Of a DNA stretch of 64,000 nt, positions 45,611 through 58,329 are shown piece after piece (within the stretch, counting starts at the first letter, position 1; each line of letters opens with the position of its first letter). The notes beneath the pieces were generated by a model, which saw nothing but the letters and a program-made list of their open reading frames with translations, did no database searches and was not told the DNA's origin. Made by a program: the position numbers and the translations under genes. The stretch spans positions 68,834,500 through 68,898,499 of the forward strand of contig CM057827.1 of the NCBI GenBank assembly GCA_030068075.1, read 5' to 3'. Origin of the DNA: Paguma larvata (Eukaryota > Chordata > Mammalia > Carnivora > Viverridae).

Positions 45611-45620
45611 CAATATACTA

Positions 45621-45666
45621 ATATGTGCTGTGTCCCTGTACCTCTGGACAGGGACACAGCACATAT
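45621..45666. other. Perfect 19-bp inverted repeat (hairpin)
   Basis: The left arm ATATGTGCTGTGTCCCTGT at 45,621-45,639 is the exact reverse complement of the right arm at 45,648-45,666. An 8-base spacer ACCTCTGG separates them. The arms have a mixed, roughly 47% GC composition, so this is not an AT-run artefact, although it borders the AT-rich tract. Confidence 0.9.
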
Positions 45667-45669
45667 ATT

Positions 45670-46060
45670 GTTTCTCCACAAGGAATTTGCAGTCTGGTGA
45701 GGAAGGAACATCAGCAAAAGGTGTTATCTTCTCCAGGGTGGCAGGTGCGATGATGGGGTCAGAACAAACAAGTTGGGACGTGCGCTGAGGGCAGTGTCAA
45801 AATTAATCAGATACAGAAAAAACCTAGCGGTGTGAGGGAAGAGGAAGAAGCAAAGTACAGAGGTGAGTTCCAGGCTGAGTTAGCGACATCTGTGAGAATG
45901 GGGAGACAGGAGAGAGATGAGAGTCCTGTCCACTTAGGGAACTACAGCTGAGTGTGCCTGGAAGAAAGGGTACAAGGAGAACATAGCCAAGACGACAGTG
46001 GAAAAAACAAGCAAAAGTCAGACCATGAAACTCCCTGTGTGTCACCCTAAGGGGTGGCAA
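45670..46060. repeat. Ancient repeat remnant, family unassigned
   Basis: CAAGGAATTTGCAGTCTGGTGAGG and purine-rich text with GTGTGAGGGAAGAGGAAG resemble the repeat at 41,040-41,760 in style. Assignment is weak. Confidence 0.4.
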
Positions 46061-49000
46061 TTTATCATCGAAATGGTGGAGATCCATAAAGAATTAGAAG
46101 TAAAACGTGGCACGGAGAGAAAGCGCTTACAGTTCGGAGAGGTCTGTCCAGTCGATGAAGACTGTGGGTCTCCAAACATTTTCTTATTGGGCACCACATC
46201 AGTGAAAATTAAGAACATATCCAACGTTTGCAAGTAAATGTATTTGTTAGTATAGTTATTTCATCTATGGGTGACTGCACTAATAAATACCAAGGCAAAA
46301 CACATAAAAGAGCTTTAAAACTAATGATATACAGTTAGTCATAATTTTAAATAATGTATTCCATTATCAGTTAAAACGCTTTTTGCAGCCACTTAAAATT
46401 ACCATCAATAACAATATTTTGAGCAAAAAGTTTGTGGTTCAATATTTTATTAATTTGAAAATATTAGTTTAACATTCTGGGAAACAGTGATTCAAAGGTC
46501 TGGCTTGAAATTCACTCTATAGTGAAACTTAGTTACCATGGCTCTCTTAGTTGAAAAAGATGTCTCACAAAGACCCGTGGAGCCAAGGCAGAAGCCACTC
46601 TGGCTGTGAGCAGTGAATGACGACACTCACTGTTCAATCCCATCGCTTAGTTTGTATTTGTGAAATTCGGCTGGTAAACTTTCGTCTTCCCCGATGTCAC
46701 TCAGCTGTACTAGAAAACTAGGTGGAAGATACCTTTGCATATTTTTAACAAAGGTGGTAAGACACACACATCTTTTTTTTTCTTGGACAATTTCCAGAAC
46801 CAGTCAGAAAATTCCATTCCTAAAATATCTCAGTGAACAGATATGAGAATTCTTATATAGGGCCTACATATTGCTTTTGACAAAATATAACATGAATATA
46901 AAATATGAATGAGAACATAAATTTAAAAATTCATATTCGAAGTGCTCTTTCCACAGCAGTGATTTTGATCGAAAGTGTTCGTTTCTTACTAATCATTAAC
47001 ATACCATCTTTAACATGAAATGACAGACGAAGTCTTCTTTCTTCAAAGCTATCTGCTGGGTAACAAGTTACTGACAGGTATTTTTGTCAATGATTGCCAA
47101 CATGGTACACTGGCCTTTTTGTAACAGAAAGCTCCCTAACACACTTAAGTTTGACAGCGCCGTAAGTATTTGCCATTATATAAAGAGGGCAAAATAGGAA
47201 TATAAAATATTGTTATAGTCATGCTCCCATCTCATTAATGGAGTTAACTTTTTAAAAATAGTAACCATTAATCTAACAGGGAAAATGCAAACTGTGTAAG
47301 AGAATGTTAAATGCAATGTCTTTTTGGTTGTACTGTCCTTGTCCCAAATAAAGCGTACTCCGAACACACCCCCATCCTAAACTGGGGTGCTAGCTCACCT
47401 ATAAAACATGTTCTGCGAGACTCGAAACTGTAGCCATTCATTCTATATAAGAGAAGATAGAAAGTTTTAGAGCTAAAAGGCTGGTAAAAGACAGGTCTGT
47501 GAAAAGAACTCCATGAAACCATGGAGTCCTGTTCCCTACCATGGGGCAAGATAAAGAGGGTGTTCTGAAGCCCAGGGAAGGATAATTCAAGAGAATTGCT
47601 CAGAGCACTTTCAATGGGTCCTCTGGGCTTTGAGGAAGATGGGAACTTGTACTGACACATTCGACATGGGCGGAGGTTCAACAAAGAAAGACGGCTGTGC
47701 TGGGACGCTGATCTGCCAGCTCATCCACTTTTGTCAAGACAAAGGATGGTGAATTTTTCACGGGTCATACTGGCTCCTCTTGAGAGAGTAACGGGCCTCT
47801 CAGAGCCCCTAACCATAGGAACCAGAGAAGTGGGAGAGCAGGGGATGGTGATGAGACATTTACATGAGATGATGGGTAAGTGTTGGAGTATTTGACTGAA
47901 TTGGGCATTGTATTACCCAAGAGTGACCAAGAAGATAAGGGTTTTCTCCTGGAGCAAGGAAAAACAAGCCCAAGCAGGATTGCCGGGACAGTCACATCGA
48001 AGAAGTCCATTTACCCCAATATGCTACCGGATATCAGAGTCAGTGCGCTGTGACAACCAGCCTGGTAAAATGTGTGCTTCTTGGAATTAAAAGTTCTAGG
48101 CACACAGCAGTTACTTAATAAATGCTTTTTTTTTTTTTTTTGATTGAGGATTGTAAACACCGTAATGGTTTTTATTCATTTAGTGTGTTACTGGCAGAAC
48201 CTAGACCTCCAACATTTATTGAATACATTGGATCCCATAGCTTCCGTCCTTTATGGCTTATTTTCTATTGGAGAAAACTTGTTTTCCTCAGCACACACCG
48301 AATAATGAGGACCATAAAGCTTGCTCTTTTTAAAGCATTTATAGTAAAATAATTTAGTTCTCTGAGTTTGTACATTTCCCTCTACAGAACCAAGTTTTCT
48401 TCGGTAGGTTGTTCAACTAAATAATGTAATGAATAATGAATAACCGCAATCTACTGCACGCAAGTAGATTTTCTCAGACAGTTGCATATGGTAGGAAAGT
48501 GTTTTCAGAAAGAGTAGGCCTGGGGAATATTCGGCGTGTTCAATAATGCAAGAGCAGAGAGACTGAAACTTTCTTTTGATTCAATATTGTTTGGATCCTG
48601 GTGTGGCTGGACAGAGAATGCATATGAACTTTTAAAGAACAGCAAATCGCATTTAGATGGAAAAGTATAAATCGTAACTTAATATTTTCCCTAAATTAGA
48701 TCATTCTTCTGTTAAAGCCCCTTCTTCCTCCAGGACCTAGCATACGCCTCTCTTCCACTGAGAGGCTCTCCCGGGCCTCACTGTCCCCTGGTCACAGGGC
48801 AGTGGCCTGCCTCTGAGCAGCTCCCAGCCACAACTTATCTGAACCACACAGCTGACACTTTGTAGCTTTATCTCGAATTGCTGCTTTCTGCTCATCTGCT
48901 AAGGGTACTGTTTCTCCAGCTACTTTTGTCTGGGTGTATTTTAGTGGGAAAAGACCACACCTATATTTCTCTGCTGTCTCTATAGTAGCTAACGCTCTAC

Positions 49001-50795
49001 TATTTGAATAAGCCTACGGGTGGTTTGTTGATTAGAGTTTTCCCAAATCTTTTTGTTAGTTTCCATCCTTGGATGAGATGAGCGCTTTTGACTGACATAG
49101 AGGCAATGAAAAAGGTACTAAAAAATAGAAGCGAGAGGACTGCATGTGTCCACGTATCAACAACATGGTTGAAAGCCAGAGGTGTGAATACACATGGTTC
49201 TGCTGGACAATAGCCAAATGGTATCTTACACTGATTTTCTAAATGTGCTATATGCTTAACACAAAGTGGAAAAGCTTACTAATAGCTACCTAAGTATCAC
49301 ATTACGGTTGGAGATTAAAAAAGGGGTAACTTATAGAAAAATTCTGAGAGAAAAATAATATATTTATATAAAAAAATCACTATTTAAACTTCATCTTCAG
49401 TTTATCTGAACTACTGTAAATTAAATGTCCCTTCATTTGCTCCCTAGGTATCAGCCAAAGTTCAGAAAACAACAATCTTTCAACCATTAGATTAATGTCA
49501 CTTAAAAAATTAAATATGGTCATGCAATTGTTATATTTTTCTCAAAATAGATTTGTCCTCCAATGACAGTTGATATAAGGGCTCCACAATGCCCTAAGCA
49601 ACTCAGTAATAACAATACAGACACACACATGTACCATATCTGTGTATATGCATATCTATGCACACCTATCCTATTTAAATCTGTGAATTTAATTTCATGT
49701 CCCGATGGATATTTGTTTTGCAAACTAAAATTACGAGACATATTTGGAACTTTGTACATTTCAATTTGTTAAACATAATATAAACAGCTTTAATCTGTAA
49801 ACCGTCTCTGGCAGAGTGCATATTTCTTATGTCAATCTATAAAGGCCAAGTTGAGCGCTCATCACACAAAGGCCCGTTCTAATTGTTTTTAGCCTGAATG
49901 GAGAGCAGGACAATAACAGATGGGAAGGAAACATGTACTTATTTTGAATTATTTTATGAAGCCTCTCTGGGTACACTTCTTCAGCGCCTTACCTTATGAA
50001 ATCAACAAGAAAAAACAAAACAAAATAAAACAGAGGCTTCTATTCTTACGGCAAACAAAGAAACAGATGTGTTGAGCCTTCATACTTTTATTTATTTTTT
50101 TTAATCTTTGCCATCCTGCACTGGGTAAAAATTCTTTCTTCAGTGTAGAAAGAAATAGGTTGTCGTAGTAATTAACCATCTTCTGCTTCTTGTTTTTTTC
50201 CTTAGATATACTCCAAGTCACATGTGGTGCTATTATGGACAAATCACTAGAAACTAAGCCAACAAAGAATAAAACACTGAAGTGAAAATAAACTAATATT
50301 CCTTGACCTCGCCTACTGGAAGCATATTGTTGTTTTTTGCTTTTTGTTATTTTAAATGATTGCTGTGGAAACAGAAAATCATTACTGGTCCAAAGCCTGA
50401 GAAGATGCTTTAGAGGTAAAGGCTGTGGACTGTGGAATCATAAAAGTATTCGTATAATATATTGTGCCATGATGGCTGCATCCCTACCATTTGTATACGT
50501 AACTCTTTTTGAAAGACAAAGATGCTCTTTAATGAAAGCAGCTCCAGTCATACGTTCTTACTATTCCTCTGAGAATTACTTCATGTTCGGTAAAGATACA
50601 CGCGCTTCTATGTTGTGATTTTCGAAGGGTTTATTATTCTCTTTTGAGACCAGGAGTCTGTTCCAGTCAAGACTGTGCATCAAGTCTCTCGACTAGTGGC
50701 AGCCCACCACGGGTGGATGCAAACTGCTGGGTTTTCGGGTCCATTTATGTTTGTTGGCCAACACGGGACACGCTTAACATGCACCACGGTGGGGA
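46061..50795. other. Mostly unique sequence
   Basis: No gene is recognised. L2/MIR-like tails appear at about 48,095-48,125 (CAGCAGTTACTTAATAAATG) and possibly 48,700-48,960. A short hairpin, ACTCCATG-AAAC-CATGGAGT, lies at 47,508-47,527. The interval 46,140-46,520 may be a decayed DNA element. Confidence 0.35.
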
Positions 50796-50799
50796 CGAA

Positions 50800-51015
50800 G
50801 AGTGCTCAGGAGCCCTATCACCTGGGAAATAGTCTGGGTTCTGCTACTAACTACCTTGGGCCAGACACCTGCTCCCTCTCTCCTCAGACTTTTCATCTGA
50901 CAAGGGCAAAATAATGCTGCCCATTCCATGCAGGTACTGTCAGGGTCAAATTAGTAGAGGCACAAGTGAGAAGAAAAATACCAGGCGTGTCGTATAAGCC
51001 CTTACAATCTCTTAG
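50800..51015 (+). mobile_element. MIR SINE
   Basis: TAGTCTGGGTTCTGCTACTAAC and TTGGGCCAGACACCTGC form the head and middle, with TTTTCATCTGACAAGGGC and ATAATGCTGCCCATTCC as core. The end ACCAGGCGTGTCGTATAAG is diverged. Confidence 0.75.
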
Positions 51016-51218
51016 TTATTATCACAGACACTGAAGCCACTGTCAACCCAGCTTCCTGACTATCTATCAAGAGACATTTGCCTCAGCTACTCCTAACCTA
51101 AATCTTGAGATTTCCAGAATCCTACTTGTCTTCCTGTCCACTTGTCTAATTTAAAGTGCAATTTCAGGGTGGTTCATGCAAATGAGTGTCAAAAAAAATG
51201 ACACAGAAGAAATAAAGC

Positions 51219-51462
51219 ATTGGTTGGCCACAGAGCTCTAGAGTCAGACCACCTAAAATCAAAGCCTAGTTTTGCTATTTGTTAGCCATACATCTTTGGG
51301 AAAGGTGTATGAATCTTCTTCACCTCAGTTTCCTTATCCATAAAACAGGTATAATCATGCCTGTCTCTCAGAGGATTATTGTGAAAAGAAGGTTGGTTAG
51401 TTATGTAAAGCATCTGTCCTTGTAGCCCAGTGCCTAGCTCAAGATAAGCAGTCAAAAATCTC
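51219..51462 (+). mobile_element. MIR SINE, near full length
   Basis: GAGCTCTAGAGTCAGACCAC, GTTTTGCTATTTGTTAGCC, TCAGTTTCCTTATCCATAAA, CTCAGAGGATTATTGTGA and CCAGTGCCTAGCTCAAG follow the MIR order on the plus strand. It lies 200 bp from another plus-strand MIR. Confidence 0.87.
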
Positions 51463-52490
51463 AGATGGGGAAAAAAGGCAGGAGAAAAAATGCAAATACT
51501 TCAATGAAACCCAGGGAATTCTCAGAGGAGTGAATGCCCTGGGAGTCCCTCTTTCCTAAAACCAGCATAAACCACAGAAGATAGAAAATGTCATGTCACT
51601 TCCAAAAGCTCTGTGGTGGTGGCGGGGCTCTGTGAGGCCAAAGGGAAGAGGACTCTGGCAGCATGAAGAAGAAAGAAAGCCATACAAAGTGTCAGAGCAC
51701 CCAGACCCCACGGTGGCCCCTCAGAATCCAGAATCCTGGCCCTCGGCCACACAGTTTCATGGAAATTCTTTCACTCAACCAGCTATTTGTTTCATGGTAT
51801 GTTGGATGTGCTGGATAATGGCCAAAATAAAAAATTCCAATCCATGTCCTCAAAGGAAATACCTGGGGGTGAGGGGTGAAATGAACCCCAGTTCCAGTAA
51901 GAAGACAGTGGAAGCTTGGTTCAGCACCTCCCACTTCTCTTTGGAAATCACCCACGGAAGGAAAAATAATGGAGAAAACCAAAAATTTTCGGCGAGGTCG
52001 GGATTCAAACAGCCCCACAAACTCTAGGTTGCGAGTTGGCATTGCTCAAGTTTTATCTGACCAGCAAGTCAACACTGGAAGGCATAAGTATGCTCTACGG
52101 AAAACAACACGGAGTGTAGAGCGGGTATAGGGATGGTTGAGCTCAGAAAGTTAGCAAATGACATTCCTCCAAAGGGAGAGGATGCCCCCTGAGAAGGGGC
52201 TGCTGTGAGCAAGACTGAGGTTGCGCAGAGCACTGTCAGGAAGGCAAACAGAGAGAGAAGGTTCCAGAAAGTTTCCAGGAGGGCCCCTTGGGAGCGAATC
52301 TCTGACACAATCTTCAAAATTAACTTCTAAAAGTGTGTCCTTCCTTTGGTGAACAAGAGCTCCATACTGTGGCAGTGTGAAGAAGGAAGCCCCGGGTTCT
52401 CCGGAGCTAAGCGGAGGTCATGTGATCAGGGAGAGCAAACGCAGGGCGATAGGAAACCACTGGGCTCATCTGCGTGCTCTCACCACTGCT
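51463..52490. other. Unique sequence, no gene seen
   Basis: No gene or repeat is recognised. ORFs of 144 and 116 codons on opposite strands overlap near 51,600-52,040. They show no family resemblance and no compositional bias favouring one strand. Confidence 0.4.
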
Positions 52491-52494
52491 GAGC

Positions 52495-52712
52495 AAAAAA
52501 GTGCTGGGCACTGTTCTAAGCACTTATGTATATTAGCACATTTAATCCCAACAACCCTGAGACAACCATCCTGTGGTCTCTTTATATCCCCATTTTGTGG
52601 ATGAGAAGACTGAGGCACACATTTGCTCAAGATGATCAGCTAGTAAGGGACAGGGCCAGTATTCGACCCCAGAGGTCTTGCTCTAGAGTCTGTACCCTGA
52701 TCCCTATCCTGT
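52495..52712 (-). mobile_element. MIR SINE, antisense
   Basis: GCTGGGCACTGTTCTAAGC, CACATTTAATCCCAACAACCC, CCCCATTTTGTGGATGAG, GACTGAGGCACACATTTGC and AGTATTCGACCCCAGAGG give the complete reverse MIR, including the B-box-like word. Confidence 0.9.
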
Positions 52713-52879
52713 ACAGTCTCCAAAAGGCAAGGCGGGGGCGGGTGGTGCTAATTCATAGATTAAAAGGAGCCCTTCCCTTTACTCTGCAGCACAGAGGTAG
52801 AGTCCTTCAAGGACCCATGCCCACACCACAGAATCTTTCTCTTGGTAGTCCGGGTAAACAATGAATATTAAGAAAGAAA

Positions 52880-54090
52880 TATATTCGATATAAATAAAAA
52901 CATGGAAAAGAACAATGCAAGATTCCTGCAGATGAAAACCCACTAGAAAAATATTGTCAAAACAGAAGATGAACGCTCTGAATATGAATTAAGACAAATC
53001 TCCAGGAAGTCATTGGAGTTGTGAAGAGATCAGGAAATAAACCTCCTGCTAACAGGAGGATAGGAAATAAATAAACAGACCTATGATAGAAATAGAAAGA
53101 AAAAAAAAGATTAGCTAAGAAATTAAGAATAAATTATAAGGAATAAGGAGAAGGGAAATGTGTTAAATGTGTCTCAAAATCCAGAAATCATAGTAAAGAT
53201 TGATAAAAAAAAAAAAAAGTTTTTCAACACAAGAAATTACAACCTTCAGGTTGGCAAGACAAACAAAACAATCACTGTAAACAAAGACAAATGTCCAATG
53301 ATGAGTGTGGGAAAACACTAACAACTCATATCACAACAAAAGGGGTAATACTCCCAATATATAAAGGGATCTTAGAAATCACTAAGAAAAGGAGATGGCA
53401 ACCCAATAGAAACACGGGCAAAGGCCATGAATAGTTGACAAAAAATAACAATATAAATGAAATTTACATGCATGAAAAGATGCCCAGCCTCATTCATAAT
53501 TAGAAGATACAAATTTAAAATACTCCAGTTGGGTGGCTGAGTCGGTTAAGCTTCTGACTTTGGCTCAGGTCACTCACGGTCTCATGGCTCGTGGGTTAGA
53601 ACCCCACGTCAGTCAGCTCAGAGTCCAGAGCCTGCATTGAATTCTGTCTCCATTTCTCTCTGCCCCTCCCCCACTCACGCAAGCGCACGCTCTCTCTCTC
53701 TCTCTCTCTCAAAAATAAACATTAAAAAAAAAATTTTAAATTATTCCAGCATCCATTTTTACCTATTGATCTTACAAAATCTCTACACCATTGGCAAAGG
53801 TGTAGAGAAAAGTTACTTTCATGCATTGCCATTAGGGGTGCCTTGCACAGGGCAATTTTTGGGTATATTTAACAAAATAATAAAGATACCTGGCATCTGA
53901 CCCAGAGACTCTAATCCGAGGAATTTATCCTACACTTACAACACCACACGTGATAAATAATGTATCCACAAACCTATTCACTGCAAGCTTGGTTGTAATC
54001 TCAAACATTTGGAAATTGCCCAAGTGTTTTTTAGTAGGAGCTAGTTAAATTAACAACGTTACCTACACATGAACAAATACAAGCTATTGA
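52880..54090 (+). mobile_element. Old L1M fragment (ORF2 3' part), SINE-interrupted
   Basis: From about 53,220 the text matches the 3' half of ORF2 in an old L1: CATGAAAAGATGCCCAGCC, CATAATTAGAAGATACAAA, then after the SINE CATGCATTGCCATTAGGGG and AGGGCAATTTTTGGG. CTAATCCGAGGAATTTATCC and ATTTGGAAATTGCCCAAGTG follow. All frames are broken. The 52,880-53,220 part is A-rich and only possibly L1. Confidence 0.75.
53523..53745 (+). mobile_element. CanSINE nested in old L1
   Basis: The 5' end is shortened or decayed to TTGGGTGGCTGAGTCGG. The body GGGTTAGAACCCCACG, a (CT)n run and AAAATAAACATTAAA follow. The flanks TTTAAAATACTCCAG and TTTAAATTATTCCAG form an imperfect duplication. Confidence 0.9.
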
Positions 54091-54492
54091 TTGTCTCCAG
54101 GGCCTGCCGGGAGAAAAACGAGACAGAAATGGGCAGAAATGAGAGTAAAATTTCTCAGTATATCTCTTGTTCTACTGATTTGTTTGTTTGTTTGGTATTC
54201 TGTAACTAGATGTTTATTTTTGTTTTTGTTTGAAAGTTTTGAGACTTTTCGCAGATTTCTTTTTCTTATAACGTTGACTTCTGGAGTCTAGGCCAGCTTT
54301 TTTTTTTTTTAACTATACAAATATATTACTTTTCCAAACTAAAAATTCCATTAAAAAGTAAATTGCATAACGTGAAATATCTAAAAACAAGTTCCAAAGC
54401 ATAAACGAGTATTAATCCAGTGATATTTCAGATTATATTTAAAAATTAAAAGATTCCGAAAACGAAATGCCATTGTGGAGAGAGTGAATATA
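54091..54492. other. Short unique interval
   Basis: T-runs and (TTTG)n-like text occur near 54,180-54,230. Nothing else is recognised. Confidence 0.45.
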
Positions 54493-54494
54493 TA

Positions 54495-54828
54495 CAGGTG
54501 CCCCTTGAATAGTGCAGGGGTTAGGGGCGCCGGCCCCCATGAAGTCAGGAATTCGCATATGACCTTTGACTCCCCCAAAAACTTAACTGCTAATAGCTTT
54601 CTGTAAGTCCCAAAGCCTTACCAATAACTAAAATAGTCAATTCACACATATTTTGCATGTTATATGTCTTATATACTGTATTCTTACAAGAAAGTAAGCT
54701 AGATAAAAGAAAATGTTACTAAGAAAATCATAGGGGAGAGAAAAAACATTTATGGATCACTCTTGTTTATTAAAAAAAAATGCATATAAGTGGACCCTCA
54801 GAAACCCTCATTGTTCAAAAGTCAACTG
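54495..54828 (-). mobile_element. Tigger-like element, inverted relative to 33,903 copy
   Basis: The ends CAGGTGCCCCTTGAATAG and TTCAAAAGTCAACTG are terminal inverted repeats, and TA dinucleotides sit at 54,493-54,494 and 54,829-54,830. GTGGACCCTCAGAAACCC near the right end is the reverse of the GGTCCACTT block of the copy at 33,903. The length of 334 bp matches its 341 bp. Confidence 0.8.
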
Positions 54829-54834
54829 TAGTTT

Positions 54835-55070
54835 TAATTTTTTTTAAGTTTATTTATTCTTGAGAGAGAGAGAAAAAAAGAGAGACAGAGAATGAGCAGG
54901 AGAGGGGCAGAGAGAGAGGGAGACACAGAATCCCAAGCATTTTTACCAAGCAGTCTCCAGCTCTGAGCTGTCAGCACAGAGCCTGACGTGGGACTCAAAC
55001 TCATGAACCGTGAGATTATGACCTGAGCCGAAGCCGGACGCTAAACCAACTGAACCACCTGCGTTCTCCA
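54835..55070 (-). mobile_element. CanSINE, antisense, inserted at the Tigger edge
   Basis: TTTAAGTTTATTTATTCTTGAG leads into GAGAGAGAGA-type sequence, CTCTGAGCTGTCAGCACAG, GGGACTCAAACTC and a diverged head end. AGTCAACTGTAGTTT occurs on both sides, copying the Tigger terminus. Confidence 0.94.
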
Positions 55071-55089
55071 AGAGTCAACTGTAGTTTGA

Positions 55090-57170
55090 AAAATCTCTGG
55101 AAACTGGAGGATATTGGGGGTAGTTATCACAATACTACTCATGACAATGGCCACAAGTCAACAGGGAAACTCAAGAATCTGGGCAGAAACAGAGCCTGTG
55201 GATGAAATGGGCACTGGCACCAACACCCGGCACTCAGGCCTCCCCTGTGTCTCTGGAGTCGAAACAGGCTGCAGGGAGCTGAGGGCCCCAAACCTGCTCA
55301 GACCCTCACCACCACTCCCCGGCTTGTCACTCCCATGGTCCAGAAACCATTACTCTTCTTTTTTTTCTGACAACTGTGTGTAAATACTCAGCATTTTAGC
55401 CCGGGTTTCGGAACCAGAGAGTCCTCCTTTCATTTGGAAGGGTCCTGAGCAGCAGCTTGAGACTGGGCCTCCAAAGGCCGCCACTTGCAGCCTGAGGAAT
55501 GTAACCTTTCCCCTGTGAACACTATCCTAAGAATGCAATGGAGAAGACAACTAATATGAAAATAAATGCATTACACACTTAGAAAAGAGAGATTTTACAA
55601 TATGAGCCTCATTAAATTCTCATTATTTACAGATGAAGTGGTTTGAATTATCTTACAGGGCCTTTTTTTTTTCTAGAATTTTTGGTTTCTTCCATTACTT
55701 TACATGCAATGCTTTTGTCATTTTAAGTGCCCAAATTTAAAACAAGCATTTAATTATTTTGACAGTAGATAGCAGACTATGTATCTCACATAAAGAAGAA
55801 ACGTTGGTTTTACAAAACTGTTCCTGAATTGTCGAAGAGAAATCTTAAAATCTAAGTCTAGTTGGTAAATAATGCTAAGGGCATTAGAAAATAAAAAGGA
55901 TATGTAGAATTCAGTCATTTTTTTATAGTTCCCATTAACAGTCAATGTGGTAACAAAATATAATGCTGTAAATCCTTCTGAGTTAAGCGAATAAAAAGGC
56001 CATAATAAAGGTCAATTTTATGGCCATCAATTTGCAATGATGGGACGTTTGGTTGCCAAAGGAAGCAACAAATGCAGCCCAGAATTATGGCATCTCTGGG
56101 GGAAAAAAAAGTTGCTATTATGGCAAGAAGTGCTTTGAGGAGATTTACACTGAAATCAACACTGAGCTCTGCTCCAAAATAATAATGTGAATTCTTTATA
56201 AATTGTTCTAACCCTGTGCGGGGCAGTGCGAAAGACAAACGCTTCGTCATATGGCGATGAAACCGATTCACTATAGAGAAGACGGAGAAGTTATAATGGG
56301 TATTTGAAATACATGCAAAAATAAAAGGAGAAATGGTAGTTTCGTGGACAATTAATGCTATCCATAATTACAATGTGCAAACAAAGAAACCACCGGGGGA
56401 CAATTGCACAATAATGAGATTTGGGGGTATTAATCCTTCTCTAAAATGGCAAGAATGCAATTTTTATAGAAACAACAACAGTCAAAACAACAGCACAAAA
56501 TACAAAGGGGGAGCCTCTTGCTCTTCGTTGTAGGATTTCTTCCACTGGAAACCTGCAAATTCACACATCAGAGAAGCATCAAACACCTGAGTGAGGCCAT
56601 GACCCCCTGAACTCCCTCTCTTCAGTGTCTTCCCTTGTTTTCTCTAGTTTATGTTTGCATTCAGATCCATCTGCAAACTAGAGAGAATTCAGAGCCGATA
56701 TTCCTTTGCATGGCTGGCTTCTGGGCCAGACCATACCTAAATCCCAGCTCACCGAGGAAAGAAAAATGCTACATGGAATTAAAACTGACCACCAAGTCAG
56801 AGCGTGGAAGCGGCTTTCTGTCAAGACCGTCCTGGGAAGTTACCAAATGGCTTGTGTTTCTAATTATAATTAATTTTTCCTAGATCACCAAATGCATAGG
56901 CACTGCAGAAATTCAGAAAATAAAGCATCTGGAATGCAACCACCGAGCAATAAATACTGCAATATTTTAATGTAATTATATCTTTCTCGGATCTTTTTCT
57001 GTTCACATGTATGTATATGTTAACATACTTGAAATCATCCTGCAAATACTGTTTTATAGATATTGCAGTCATTACTTAATGTTATATCAGAAATATTTCT
57101 CACATAAGTCCAAATAACTGTGAGGTTTTCTATTAATGGTCAAACATCATTTATTTAGTGAATCCCCTGT
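55090..57170. other. Unique sequence with a possible regulatory core
   Basis: No gene is recognised. The core at 55,940-56,530 is listed separately. The remainder is AT-rich without repeats I can name. Confidence 0.4.
55940..56530. promoter_or_regulatory. Possible conserved noncoding element
   Basis: TTTTATGGCCATCAATTTGC, TATCCATAATTACAATGTGC and CAATTGCACAATAATGAG give repeated HOX/CDX-like TTTATGG and homeodomain TAATTA words. CGTCATATGGCGATG carries an E-box-like CATATG. No transposon signature or coding frame explains the sequence; a 109-codon minus-strand frame here has no family features. Confidence 0.35.
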
Positions 57171-57174
57171 GTAT

Positions 57175-57530
57175 TCATTCAGCCAATACATTTTGAGCAT
57201 CGACCCTGTGACACACTGTTGTAGGTTGCTAATGCGGCAAAGATGATTAAGGAACATTCCCTGACTTCAAAGAGTAAAGCAATCACCACAATACCTTAAT
57301 AATTTGTATGTATCACACGACATAATTGGTTGTTGGTTCTAGGGGAGGGTGACTGCCACTTTCCGGGGAGTTCAGGAAGGGTGTCACAGAAGAAGTAACC
57401 ATTGATAGGGGGTGTGCAGGATGATTAGAAATTAACAGGACAATTAAATGGGGGTGAGAACTTTAGACAGAAGGAAGACCATATGTAAAGGTACAGAGAC
57501 AGGAAATAATGATGGTGACACCCCATAAGA
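57175..57530 (+). repeat. Ancient interspersed repeat
   Basis: ATTCAGCCAATACATTTTGAG, CACACTGTTGTAGGTTGC and the later AAGGTACAGAGACAGG text match the style of the repeat at 41,040 in the same orientation. It is diverged. Confidence 0.55.
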
Positions 57531-58329
57531 TATATTAAGTCCTCTTCAACTTATAAAAATTGGTCATCGTAATACTTACAGACACCTGCCAAAGTGATAT
57601 GACCAGGCTTTCTCTGATCAAGGCACCTCTCCCTTCATCACATCTCACTTTATACACAAGGATTTTATTTAGGCTTCTCTTTGCTTCTGAGTGTGGCCAT
57701 GCCATCTGGTTCGAGAGGAAAGACTATGATGTCAAAAAAAGGGAAAATAATCCCTGGAAATAAGTGGATTTTGAACATTTAAACAAATATTTTATATCCA
57801 TTGGGAAGGGAGATAGGATTTGGCATACTAGTTTTTATTTGAAAACATACTGGTTTTACTTATTAAAAAGAAGGAAAGATAAATTCTGAAAATCTAACAG
57901 TAGGTAGAAGAACAACAGATTCTAAATATATAGGGTGTGCAGGGTTATGAAGAGAGCATTATCAACTCTTGAAATTCACAGACGATGGCATTACAGACAG
58001 TAATGAATTTGGAAGGGCTGTTTGAGATGAGGTGTGATGAATTCTTCCAAGACTCCAGAACCTTCAGATCGAAACCATTTATAACAGCTTTGTTCTCCAT
58101 GTCTCCTTGGAGCTATTTGGATCCATCCTTTGACTACCCTTTTAGAGAGAGTTCGTCTGACTTTGTAGTGATTACCAACCTCCAGTAATTTCAGTCTGTT
58201 TCGATATGTGTCCCCTTGACTTCCAGGTTTCCTCTCAGGCACAACAATATGGTTTGGTTCCTTGTAGAGCTGGTGATCTGGCTCCTATTCCATAAACATT
58301 TGATCCTTCAAGTGGATCCCTCTGAAAAG

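Noticed and set aside
55942..56271. 109-codon minus-strand ORF
   Set aside because: No domain or splice support. The sequence is better explained as a possible conserved noncoding element.
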